A stretch of 12,883 nucleotides of DNA. It comes from an uncultured Clostridia bacterium (lineage in GTDB: Bacteria > Bacillota > Clostridia > Oscillospirales > Acutalibacteraceae). Positions 6,503-12,883 of this stretch are shown here, one piece after another (positions within the stretch are counted from its first letter, which is position 1; the number at the start of each line of letters is the position of its first letter). Below the pieces are notes generated by a model. It ran no database searches. It saw nothing but the letters and a program-made list of their open reading frames with translations, and was not told the DNA's origin. The translations under genes were made by a program, and so were the position numbers. The stretch spans positions 1 through 12,883 of the forward strand of contig CAMVNL010000021.1 of the NCBI GenBank assembly GCA_947168785.1, in the 5' to 3' direction.

Positions 6503-8410
6503 ATGCTTTGGACCCATAAAAAGATACTGACCATCTTCGCCGTCATGGTGACGGCCGCCATGCTCTTCCTGTGCGCCTGCGGCAAAACCGCCACTGTCAC
6601 GGAGGATGCGGCGCAGGCGGAGGCCGCCGTGACGACAGCCGAAACCGGCGACACGGCGGCAACGACAGAAGCAAGCACGGAAAAGACCTCCTCATCCGAT
6701 CTGTTTACCGACAGGGATTACGAGGTCGGCTACGATGAAAGCACCGCCGTCATCATCACGCTGACCGGCGACACGGCCCAGGCGGACGGGGCTGGCGTCA
6801 CCGTGGAGGGCGGCACCGTAACGCTGACGCAGGAGGGGACCTACGTGCTCACCGGCACGCTGAACGGCACGGTGGTGATCGACATGGACAGCGCCGCCAA
6901 GCCCCACCTTATTCTGAAAAACGCCTCCGTCACCAGCGACGATTCCGCCGCGCTGAACGTGGTACAGGCCGATAAAGTCTTTGTGACGCTGGCGGAGGGC
7001 AGCGAAAACACCCTGGCCAACGGCGGCAGCTTTGCCGAAACGGAGACCGGCGTGGACGGCGCGGTCTTTTCCAAAGATGATATCACCTTCAACGGCGCCG
7101 GCTCCCTGACGGTGACCTCCCCGGCCGGGCACGGCATCGTCGGCAAGGACGACGTGGTGTTCACCGGCGGCGCATATACCGTCAGCGCCGCTTCCCACGG
7201 CATTGACGCCAACGACAGCGTGCGCATCGACAACGCCGGCCTGACCGTTGATTCCGGCAAGGACGGCGTGCACTGCGAGAACAACGACGACGAGACAAAG
7301 GGCTTCGTCTATATCGCCGGCGGCACGCTGACGATCGAAGCGGAGGGCGACGGCGTCAGCGCCGGAACGGACCTCACGGTGGAGGACGGCGATATCAACG
7401 TGATCGCCGGCGGCGGCAGCGTAAACGCGGCGCAAAAGACCTCCGACAGCTGGGGCCAGTACAAAGGCGGCATGGGCGGCGGCAGACCCGATATGAGTGG
7501 CGGATGGCCCGACATGGGCAGCGCGCCGGCGGCGCCCGGCTCCGACGGCGGCACGGTGGGCCTTGCCTATGAAACCGAACAGACCCTGACCGCGGAATCG
7601 CTTGCCACCGGCGACGCCGACAGCGACAGCACCAGCATCAAGGGCCTGAAGGCGGACGGCAATATCGTCGTCAACGGCGGCGCCATCACCGTAGACGCGG
7701 CGGACGACGCCATCCATTCCAACGCCTCCGTGACCGTCAGCGACGGCACGCTGACCCTGACCTCCGGCGACGACGGCATCCATGCGGACGACGCCCTGAC
7801 CGTCTCCGGCGGCAGCATCACCGTGACGGACAGTTATGAGGGGCTGGAAGGTCAGACCATCAACGTGACCGGCGGCCAGATTTCCGTCAACGCCAGCGAC
7901 GACGGTCTGAACGCAGCGGGCGGCACCGACGAAAGCGGCTACGGCGGCATGCGCGGCGGCGATATGTTCGGCGGCTCGGGCGGCAGCGGGGAAATCGTGA
8001 TCTCCGGCGGTCAGGTCAGCGTCAAAGCGGGGGGCGACGGCATCGACTCCAACGGCACGGTGGCCATCTCCGGCGGCAGCATTCTGGTGGACTGCCCCAC
8101 CGTGGGCGACACCTCCCCCTTCGACTATGACGGCACGGCTGCCATCACCGGTGGCACCCTGATCGCCACAGGCTCTTCCAACATGGCGGAAGGCTTCACC
8201 TCCGCTTCGCAGGGCGTGATCGCCGGCAGACTCAGCGAACAGAGCGGCGGCACCAGCCTCTCCGTCACGGACGGCAGCGGCAGCGAGATCCTCTCCACCA
8301 CACCGGAAAACAGTTATAACTATATTCTGATCAGCTCGCCGGAGCTGACCTCCGGCGGAACCTACACCCTGACCGTTGGCGGCAATTCCCAGAGCGTGAC
8401 GGCGAGATAA
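6503..8410 (+). CDS. Beta-helical carbohydrate-binding lipoprotein (Cthe_2159/DUF4353 type)
   Basis: The 635-residue protein is exported and probably lipid-anchored. The N-terminus KKILTIFAVMVTAAMLFLCAC carries a lipobox with C26 as the modified cysteine. An Ala/Thr/Glu-rich linker (about 28-65) follows. The rest is built of short beta-helix rungs rich in Gly, Asp, Thr and Val, with recurring phrases such as DDAIHSN, DDGIHADD, DDGLNAAG and GDGIDSNG. This is the style of the Clostridium thermocellum Cthe_2159 family (PF14262), known from its founding member to bind polygalacturonate and calcium. Two Gly/Met/Pro-rich inserts interrupt the helix near residues 320-352 and 480-497. No catalytic motif is visible. 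In many Clostridia such genes sit with CotH-kinase and polyphosphate-polymerase-type genes; here it stands alone between convergent and divergent glycoside-related genes. The role as a surface glycan-binding protein is inferred; the family is fairly certain. Confidence 0.87.
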   Translation: MLWTHKKILTIFAVMVTAAMLFLCACGKTATVTEDAAQAEAAVTTAETGDTAATTEASTEKTSSSDLFTDRDYEVGYDESTAVIITLTGDTAQADGAGVTVEGGTVTLTQEGTYVLTGTLNGTVVIDMDSAAKPHLILKNASVTSDDSAALNVVQADKVFVTLAEGSENTLANGGSFAETETGVDGAVFSKDDITFNGAGSLTVTSPAGHGIVGKDDVVFTGGAYTVSAASHGIDANDSVRIDNAGLTVDSGKDGVHCENNDDETKGFVYIAGGTLTIEAEGDGVSAGTDLTVEDGDINVIAGGGSVNAAQKTSDSWGQYKGGMGGGRPDMSGGWPDMGSAPAAPGSDGGTVGLAYETEQTLTAESLATGDADSDSTSIKGLKADGNIVVNGGAITVDAADDAIHSNASVTVSDGTLTLTSGDDGIHADDALTVSGGSITVTDSYEGLEGQTINVTGGQISVNASDDGLNAAGGTDESGYGGMRGGDMFGGSGGSGEIVISGGQVSVKAGGDGIDSNGTVAISGGSILVDCPTVGDTSPFDYDGTAAITGGTLIATGSSNMAEGFTSASQGVIAGRLSEQSGGTSLSVTDGSGSEILSTTPENSYNYILISSPELTSGGTYTLTVGGNSQSVTAR

Positions 8411-8439
8411 ACCGAAAAGGGCATACCGCCCGACAGCAG

Positions 8440-8478
8440 AAAAGGCTCCCTGAACGGATCGGTTCAGAGAGCCTTTTT
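8440..8478. terminator. Bidirectional terminator between the convergent lipoprotein gene and the alpha/alpha-barrel gene
   Basis: AAAAGGCTC plus CTGAAC (8440-8455) pairs with GTTCAG plus GAGCCTTTT (8462-8477) around a six-base loop, with one internal mismatch. A T run follows on the plus strand. The A run at the other end gives a U run on the minus transcript. Confidence 0.87.
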
Positions 8479-8520
8479 GTTGTTATACGCCGCGGCGCGG
8501 AGGCAACGCGCTGCGTGGGG

Positions 8521-10416
8521 TTATCCGTTCGCTACCGTCTTTCCGAAGATCTCCGGCAGCATCAGTCCCATGAGGATCTCCGCGTCGGTCCAGCCGGATT
8601 CGCTGCACAGGGCCGCCCAGCCCACGTCGTGGGGGTTGCCGTAGGCCTCCCGCAGGTCCATATCAAAGGCGCGGCACCAGGAGCCGTCCGTTTTCGGGTC
8701 GTCGGAAAGCACCTGCGTTTTCAGGAAAAAGGCGGCGATCCCTCGCCAGCGGTCGTAAAAGCGCCGGTCTCCGGTGACGCGCCACGCCGTGGCAAAGCCC
8801 ACCGGCAGCCAGTTGACGGAATAGAGCAGGTCCGCCACGGGGTCGCCGTTTTCCGTCAGCAGCGAGCACTCGCCGTTTGAGTCCCGGGAACAGGAGGCCT
8901 GATAGCCCGTGTCCCACTCGCAGTAGCCCCCGAAGGGATGGCGGTGGGCTTCCAGGTCTTCCGCCACCCGGTACAGCAAGTCTCTGTGCGTTGCCTCTCC
9001 CGTCGCCTGATACAGCAGGGCAAGGGGCAGGATCAGCCGGCAAAGCTCCTCCGTTTCGCTCTGTTCCCGCCGGGTGTCGGGGTACAGCTCCATGATGGTT
9101 TCAAGCCCCCGCCGGGCGGTATGCAGATACGCTTCGCTGCCGCCGCAGAGGTAGGCCAGCAGCAGGGCCGCGTGATAATAGGCGTTATAGTGGGCAGAGG
9201 GCGCGCCGTGGGCCGCTTCCGCCAGTTCGCGCAGCCCCTTTTCATCGAGGAAGGGCGCGTCCGTCCGGGGCTGTCGGCAGCCGTCCCTGGCGGTGGTCCG
9301 CACCAGAAAATCCAGCGCGCGGCACACGTCCGGAAAGCGTTTCCTGTTGCCCAGATAATAACAGTCGTACAGCGCGGGCAGCACCGCCCGTGCCGCGTCG
9401 TCCTGATAGCAGACCTCCCATCCGGTATCGGTCCAGCGCAGCATGCCGTCAAAGGGGCCGCCCTTTCTCATCATGGGGCCGAAGACCAGCCCTGTCAGGT
9501 TGTCGGCAATCGCATGGGCTTCTTTCGAACCGGAAAGACAGCCGTAGAACCGGAAGGCCCCGGCCGCTTCGCCGGTGCAGTCCGTCCGGATGGAATCCGC
9601 CGTGGCCTGCACGCCCTCCGGGTCGATGTTGTGGCGCAGCCCCTCCCGGACGCCGCCCCGGCCTTCGTCTGCCAGATAGCCGCGCAGCCAGCGGACCCCC
9701 CGCTCCACCGCCGCCCTTCGGCAGCGGTCAAAGGTCGCATCGTCGGACAGGTCCTCCGTGACGCCGTATCGCACAACGGGTTCCGGCCAACGGGACGGAG
9801 TTCCTCCCGTCAGCCATCCGGCGATGAAGGCGATCAGCCTTTTCCACGTCTGCGAGGGGGCGTACCGGGCGCGGATGAAATTGTGCAGCGTGAAGGAGGT
9901 CATCATCACGTTGTCCCCCAGCAGCCACAGCCCCGGGGCGCTGTCTTTTTGCATCTCCTCCGGGGGCGCGTTCCAGCGGCGGTGGGCGACGATATGCTCC
10001 CGGTAGGCCAGCAGCACCCGCATGCCGGGAACCGCAAACCAGGGCTTCACCATCCGGTTGCCGCCGTCGTCCAGCAGGTCGCCCACGGCAAGGCCGGGCA
10101 CGCCGCCCTCCTCTTCCGGCAGCAGCGCCACGAGGCGGCTGCGGGTGGTATCCGCAGGCCCTGCGCAGTAGACGTCGGCAAAGCTTAGCAGCGCCTCCGC
10201 GAACGTGCGTTTGCCTTTTTGAAAGCACTGCGCCTCCAGCTTGTCCCGCAGGCGTGGGTCCAGCACCCCGCATTCGCCGAAAATACAGAAGCTGTCATAG
10301 CCGTCCAGCTCCGCATGGAGGGCCTCTTCAAAGGTCATCCGGGTGAGCTTTCCGCCGCAGCTTTCCAGCACCTTGCCGAGATCGGAACCCCGGTCGTTCA
10401 GCAACAGACAATTCAT
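8521..10416 (-). CDS. Unassigned protein: amidotransferase-like N-terminal domain plus alpha/alpha-barrel (six-hairpin glycosidase-like)
   Basis: The 631-residue protein has no signal peptide and should be cytoplasmic. Residues 1 to about 205 alternate beta strands and helices (LDGYDSFCIFG, RTFAEALLSFADVYCAG, LWLLGDNVMMTSFTLHNFI) in the manner of class I glutamine-amidotransferase/ThuA-like folds, though no Cys-His-Glu triad is evident. Residues about 210-631 are helical hairpins typical of an alpha/alpha toroid: YQDDAARAVLPALYD (337-351), NAYYHAALLLAYL (411-423), LPLALLYQATG (463-473), LLYSVNWLPVGFATAWRVTG (530-549) and ESGWTDAEILMGL (606-618). Conserved-looking acidic positions such as D339, D340, E500 and D525 could be catalytic. 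I cannot assign a glycoside hydrolase family. The start at 10416 has only a weak GGAAAGAG ribosome binding site. It diverges from the GH116 gene across a structured spacer, which suggests joint control in glycan use. The reading frame is secure; the function is inferred. Confidence 0.78.
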   Translation of the reverse strand: MNCLLLNDRGSDLGKVLESCGGKLTRMTFEEALHAELDGYDSFCIFGECGVLDPRLRDKLEAQCFQKGKRTFAEALLSFADVYCAGPADTTRSRLVALLPEEEGGVPGLAVGDLLDDGGNRMVKPWFAVPGMRVLLAYREHIVAHRRWNAPPEEMQKDSAPGLWLLGDNVMMTSFTLHNFIRARYAPSQTWKRLIAFIAGWLTGGTPSRWPEPVVRYGVTEDLSDDATFDRCRRAAVERGVRWLRGYLADEGRGGVREGLRHNIDPEGVQATADSIRTDCTGEAAGAFRFYGCLSGSKEAHAIADNLTGLVFGPMMRKGGPFDGMLRWTDTGWEVCYQDDAARAVLPALYDCYYLGNRKRFPDVCRALDFLVRTTARDGCRQPRTDAPFLDEKGLRELAEAAHGAPSAHYNAYYHAALLLAYLCGGSEAYLHTARRGLETIMELYPDTRREQSETEELCRLILPLALLYQATGEATHRDLLYRVAEDLEAHRHPFGGYCEWDTGYQASCSRDSNGECSLLTENGDPVADLLYSVNWLPVGFATAWRVTGDRRFYDRWRGIAAFFLKTQVLSDDPKTDGSWCRAFDMDLREAYGNPHDVGWAALCSESGWTDAEILMGLMLPEIFGKTVANG

Positions 10417-10472
10417 GCAATCACTCTTTCCGCTTCATTCTTGATTTTCGTGTTGATATTCCGTGAAACGCA

Positions 10473-10535
10473 TTTTATTAATGCGGCAATTAAATAGTTG
10501 GAAATAAGAAAGGTTGTGCTGCCGCATTAATAAAA
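10473..10535. repeat. 16-bp perfect inverted repeat with a 31-base loop
   Basis: TTTTATTAATGCGGCA (10473-10488) is repeated in reverse complement at 10520-10535. In the minus-strand transcript it would form a long stem-loop about 57 bases before the start codon at 10416. It could equally be two operator copies. Confidence 0.85.
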
Positions 10536-10550
10536 CGATCATAACGCCGT

Positions 10551-10573
10551 TTTTTGCCGTTTTACGGCAAAAA
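10551..10573. repeat. Perfect 10-bp hairpin with a three-base loop
   Basis: TTTTTGCCGT (10551-10560) and ACGGCAAAAA (10564-10573) are exact inverted copies around TTT. The T run is on the 5' arm and the A run on the 3' arm in both directions, which is the wrong way round for an intrinsic terminator. A protein-binding palindrome or RNA hairpin is more likely. Confidence 0.85.
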
Positions 10574-10587
10574 GCATGGCGAAATAA

Positions 10588-10644
10588 TACTTCGGCAATC
10601 ATAAAACCGTCGTTTATCATTCCAATAATTGAATTGCCGAAGTA
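10588..10644. repeat. 12-bp perfect inverted repeat with a 33-base loop
   Basis: TACTTCGGCAAT (10588-10599) is repeated in reverse complement as ATTGCCGAAGTA (10633-10644). Loop size resembles that of the 16-bp repeat at 10473-10535, and both arms contain the word CGGCA. Confidence 0.85.
10598..10625 (-). promoter_or_regulatory. Candidate promoter for the alpha/alpha-barrel gene
   Basis: On the reverse strand TTGGAA (10625-10620), a 16-base spacer and TATGAT (10603-10598). Transcription would start near 10591, giving a leader of about 175 bases that includes the hairpin and the 16-bp stem-loop. The -10 overlaps one arm of the 12-bp inverted repeat. Confidence 0.4.
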
Positions 10645-10729
10645 ATATTATAACGAAAACAACGGCGGATGTCCACCTGAAAACGGAGGTTTTTTCATCT
10701 GACGATATCAAGAATATATCAGGCGCGTC

Positions 10730-10758
10730 TTGATTTGCGCCGCGTTTTTCGGTACAAT
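10730..10758 (+). promoter_or_regulatory. Sigma-A promoter of the GH116 gene
   Basis: TTGATT (10730-10735), a 17-base spacer and TACAAT (10753-10758). Transcription would start near 10765, about 32 bases before the start codon. An imperfect dyad (CTGA...TCAG, 10699-10722) lies just upstream, where an activator could bind. Confidence 0.72.
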
Positions 10759-10796
10759 GAAGCTATCTCAACACAAAATGACGGGGGAGAACGGCA

Positions 10797-12883
10797 ATGA
10801 ACAAACGGACGGTCTATACGGGCGACGCCCTGCGGGAGATCTCGTTTCCGCTGGGCGGGATCGGCACGGGCTGCATCGGGCTGGCGGGCAACGGCAGCCT
10901 GGTGGACTGGGAGATCTTCAACCGGCCCAACAAGGGGGGCGACAACGGCTTTTCCCACTTTGCGGTGAAGGCTGCCCGGGATGGGCGGACTCTTGACGCG
11001 CGGGTGCTGTGCGCGGACGACAACGCCCGCCTGACGGGCGAATACGGCCACGGCTACGGCGCGGGCAAGCGCAGCGTCTCCATGCAGGGGTTCCCTCACT
11101 TCCGGGAGGCGGTGTTCACGGGAACCTTCCCCGTGGCGACGGTGAAATTTGTCGACGGGACTTTTCCGGGGCAGGTGACGCTGACGGCCTTCAATCCGCT
11201 GATCCCCCGCAACGACAGGGATTCCTCCCTGCCGGCGGCGTTCTTTGAGATCGCCGTCTGCAACACCGGCGACAGTCCGCTGGAATACACCGTGGCCGGC
11301 ACGCTGCGCAACCCGGCGGGGCAGTCGGTAAACGCCTTTATCCCGGCAAACAACGGCGGCGCGCTGCACCTGACGCAGCAGGCGCACGCCCCCGACAGCC
11401 CCGACTACGTGGATATGACCCTGGCGGCATGGGGGCGCGGTGATATCGGCTGTCAGGAATACTGGTACCGGGGCGGCTGGAACGACGGGCTGGAGCGCTA
11501 CTGGCGCAACTTCACCGAATGCGCCGCCCTGCCGCCGAGACGTTATGAGGATTGCGGAAATCAGGATACGGGCACGCTGGCGCTGCGGTTTTTCGCCGCG
11601 CCGGGGGAGACGGTGAAGGCCCGGTTTGTGATCGCGTGGAACAAGCCTAACTGCTGTAACTACTGGAACCGCCTGACGGAGACGACGGAAGACGGGGAAG
11701 AGCGGGACGTGACGTGGAAGAACTACTACGCCACCCTGTTCCGGGATTCCGCCGAAACGGCCGCCTATGCCCTGACCCATTGGGACCGCCTTTGGGCGCA
11801 GACGCTGCGTTACCGTGACGCGCTGTTTTCCTCCTCCCTGCCCGAAGCGGCGACGGAGGCGCTGGCCTCCGCCGTGGCGGTGCTGAAAAGCCCCACGGTG
11901 CTGCGGCTGGAGGACGGCTCCTTCTACGGCTGGGAGGGCGTGTGGGAGCACGAAGGCTCCTGCGAAGGCACCTGCACCCACGTGTGGAACTACGCCTACG
12001 CCCTGTGCTTTCTGTTCCCGTCGCTGGAACGGAGCATCCGGGAGACGGATTTTACCTATAATCAGGATGAGACCGGCCGCATGGCCTTCCGGATGCAGCT
12101 TCCCCTTGGTCGGGGCAGAAGCGGCTTCCGCGCCTGCGTGGACGGGCAGATGGGCGGCGTGATCAAAACCTACCGGGAGTGGAAGCTCTGCGGCGATGAT
12201 GAATGGCTGCGGCGGCTGTGGCCCCGGGTGAAAAAATCGCTGGAATACGCCTGGAGCGACGAAAACCCCGACCGCTGGGACCGGGACAGGGACGGCCTGC
12301 TGGAGGGCCGCCAGCACCACACGCTGGATATGGAGCTGTTCGGGCCCTCTTCCTGGCTGGAGGGCTTTTACCTGGCGACGCTGAAGTGCGGGGCGGAGAT
12401 GGCCGCGCACTTAGGTGAAACCGACAGCGCGGCGGAGTATGAAGCGCTGTTCCGCCGGGGAAAGGAGCGCTGCGACCGGGAGCTGTTCAACGGCCGGTGG
12501 TACTGCCAGCGCATCGACCTGACGGACCGCTCGCTCCTTTCCCCCTACGCCGACGCGGCGGGCTACTGGAACGACGAATCCGGCGAGATCAAGTATCAGA
12601 TCGGCGAGGGGTGTGAGATCGACCAGTGTCTGGCCCAGTGGCACGCCCATCTGTGCGGCCTCGGCGAGATCTTCGACAAGGCGCAGCTGCAAACCGCGCT
12701 GCGCAGCCTGTATCGCTATAATTTCCTGCCGGATATGCGGCGGCACTACAACACCTTCCGCCTCTTCGCCGTCAACGGCGAGACCGGCGCCATCATCTGT
12801 TCCTTCCCGGAGGGCGTCAAGGCCCCGGCCATCCCGATCCCTTACGCGCAGGAATCCATGCACGGCTTTGAATACGCGCTGGC
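10797..12883 (+). CDS. Glycoside hydrolase family 116 (beta-glucosidase/beta-xylosidase, GBA2-like), partial at the right edge
   Basis: The frame gives 695 residues and runs off the window. The start at 10797 follows GGGGAG (10784-10789) by seven bases. GH116 enzymes are retaining beta-glycosidases, including bacterial and archaeal beta-glucosidases/xylosidases and the human glucosylceramidase GBA2. Visible family blocks are ISFPLGGIGTGCIGL (15-29) opening the N-terminal beta-sandwich domain, WEGVWEHEGSCEGTCTHVWNYAYAL (379-403) at the start of the alpha/alpha toroid, DGLLEGRQHHTLD (499-511), and SSWLEGFYLATLK (518-530). E384 is the probable nucleophile and D511 the probable acid/base; their spacing of 127 equals what I recall for the Sulfolobus enzyme SSO1353. 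There is no signal peptide, so it is cytoplasmic. Only the final part of the C-terminal domain should be missing. With the GH31 enzyme it could complete breakdown of imported plant oligosaccharides, which is inference. Confidence 0.92.
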   Translation, partial: MNKRTVYTGDALREISFPLGGIGTGCIGLAGNGSLVDWEIFNRPNKGGDNGFSHFAVKAARDGRTLDARVLCADDNARLTGEYGHGYGAGKRSVSMQGFPHFREAVFTGTFPVATVKFVDGTFPGQVTLTAFNPLIPRNDRDSSLPAAFFEIAVCNTGDSPLEYTVAGTLRNPAGQSVNAFIPANNGGALHLTQQAHAPDSPDYVDMTLAAWGRGDIGCQEYWYRGGWNDGLERYWRNFTECAALPPRRYEDCGNQDTGTLALRFFAAPGETVKARFVIAWNKPNCCNYWNRLTETTEDGEERDVTWKNYYATLFRDSAETAAYALTHWDRLWAQTLRYRDALFSSSLPEAATEALASAVAVLKSPTVLRLEDGSFYGWEGVWEHEGSCEGTCTHVWNYAYALCFLFPSLERSIRETDFTYNQDETGRMAFRMQLPLGRGRSGFRACVDGQMGGVIKTYREWKLCGDDEWLRRLWPRVKKSLEYAWSDENPDRWDRDRDGLLEGRQHHTLDMELFGPSSWLEGFYLATLKCGAEMAAHLGETDSAAEYEALFRRGKERCDRELFNGRWYCQRIDLTDRSLLSPYADAAGYWNDESGEIKYQIGEGCEIDQCLAQWHAHLCGLGEIFDKAQLQTALRSLYRYNFLPDMRRHYNTFRLFAVNGETGAIICSFPEGVKAPAIPIPYAQESMHGFEYAL

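Larger units (their letters stand above)
10417..10796. other. AT-rich structured intergenic region between divergent genes
   Basis: This 380-base spacer holds no gene I can support. It is much more AT-rich than the flanking coding sequence. It contains a 16-bp inverted repeat (10473-10535), a perfect 10-bp hairpin (10551-10573) and a 12-bp inverted repeat (10588-10644). It also has a candidate minus-strand promoter (10598-10625), an imperfect dyad (10699-10722) and the GH116 promoter (10730-10758). Confidence 0.8.

Noticed and set aside
6692..7783. 363-residue minus-strand open frame opposite the lipoprotein gene
   Set aside because: Its low-complexity Gly/Val/Ala sequence mirrors the repeated beta-helix rungs, and it has no start signals.
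8938..10188. 416-residue plus-strand open frame opposite the alpha/alpha-barrel gene
   Set aside because: It has a biased composition without domains, and the minus-strand frame shows coherent protein structure.
10551..10573. Perfect hairpin as an intrinsic terminator
   Set aside because: The 3' arm ends in A rather than T on both strands, so no U run would follow the stem.
10435..10620. 61-residue minus-strand open frame in the structured spacer
   Set aside because: It spans both hairpins, has no properly spaced ribosome binding site, and shows no recognisable protein features.
10719..12410. 563-residue minus-strand open frame opposite GH116
   Set aside because: It is antisense to a clear GH116 sequence and has no family features.

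Overview
The window is GC-rich, with strong AGGAGG-type ribosome binding sites and sigma-A-like promoters. It also encodes a type I dockerin of the 'DVDDDG..T.ADARLALR' style, alternating Cys/His surface repeats and a Cthe_2159-type lipoprotein. Together these suggest a gut- or rumen-type anaerobic Clostridia member (Oscillospiraceae/Ruminococcaceae-like). This is inference from protein style, not a taxonomic assignment. No RNA gene, CRISPR array, insertion sequence or prophage gene is visible.

Layout, left to right: (1) minus strand, the N-terminal 325 residues of a GH38/GH57/NodB-like barrel protein, cut by the left edge. (2) Plus strand, a xylose-isomerase-like TIM-barrel sugar isomerase/epimerase. 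(3) Plus strand, a secreted dockerin protein with an unassigned N-terminal region and Cys/His repeats. (4) Minus strand, a cytoplasmic GH31 enzyme resembling alpha-xylosidases and alpha-glucosidases. (5) Plus strand, a beta-helical carbohydrate-binding lipoprotein (Cthe_2159/DUF4353 type). (6) Minus strand, a 631-residue protein that looks like a glutamine-amidotransferase-like domain joined to an alpha/alpha-barrel. (7) Plus strand, a GH116 beta-glycosidase cut by the right edge. Apart from genes 2 and 3, neighbours alternate in strand. Convergent pairs share bidirectional hairpin terminators, and divergent pairs have candidate promoters in between.

Functionally this looks like a plant-polysaccharide locus. 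Genes 3 and 5 are exported and could bind substrate or a scaffold. GH31 and GH116 lack signal peptides and would act on imported oligosaccharides. An alpha-xylosidase-like GH31 plus a GH116 beta-glucosidase/beta-xylosidase would suit xyloglucan- or xylan-derived oligosaccharides, but no transporter or regulator in the window confirms the substrate.

The most unusual non-coding part is the AT-rich 380-bp region 10417-10796 between genes 6 and 7. It holds a 16-bp inverted repeat, a perfect 10-bp hairpin, a 12-bp inverted repeat and five CGGCAA/TTGCCG words. A second point of interest is the isomerase/dockerin junction, where a terminator hairpin abuts a ribosome binding site that could pair with the hairpin's own 3' arm.
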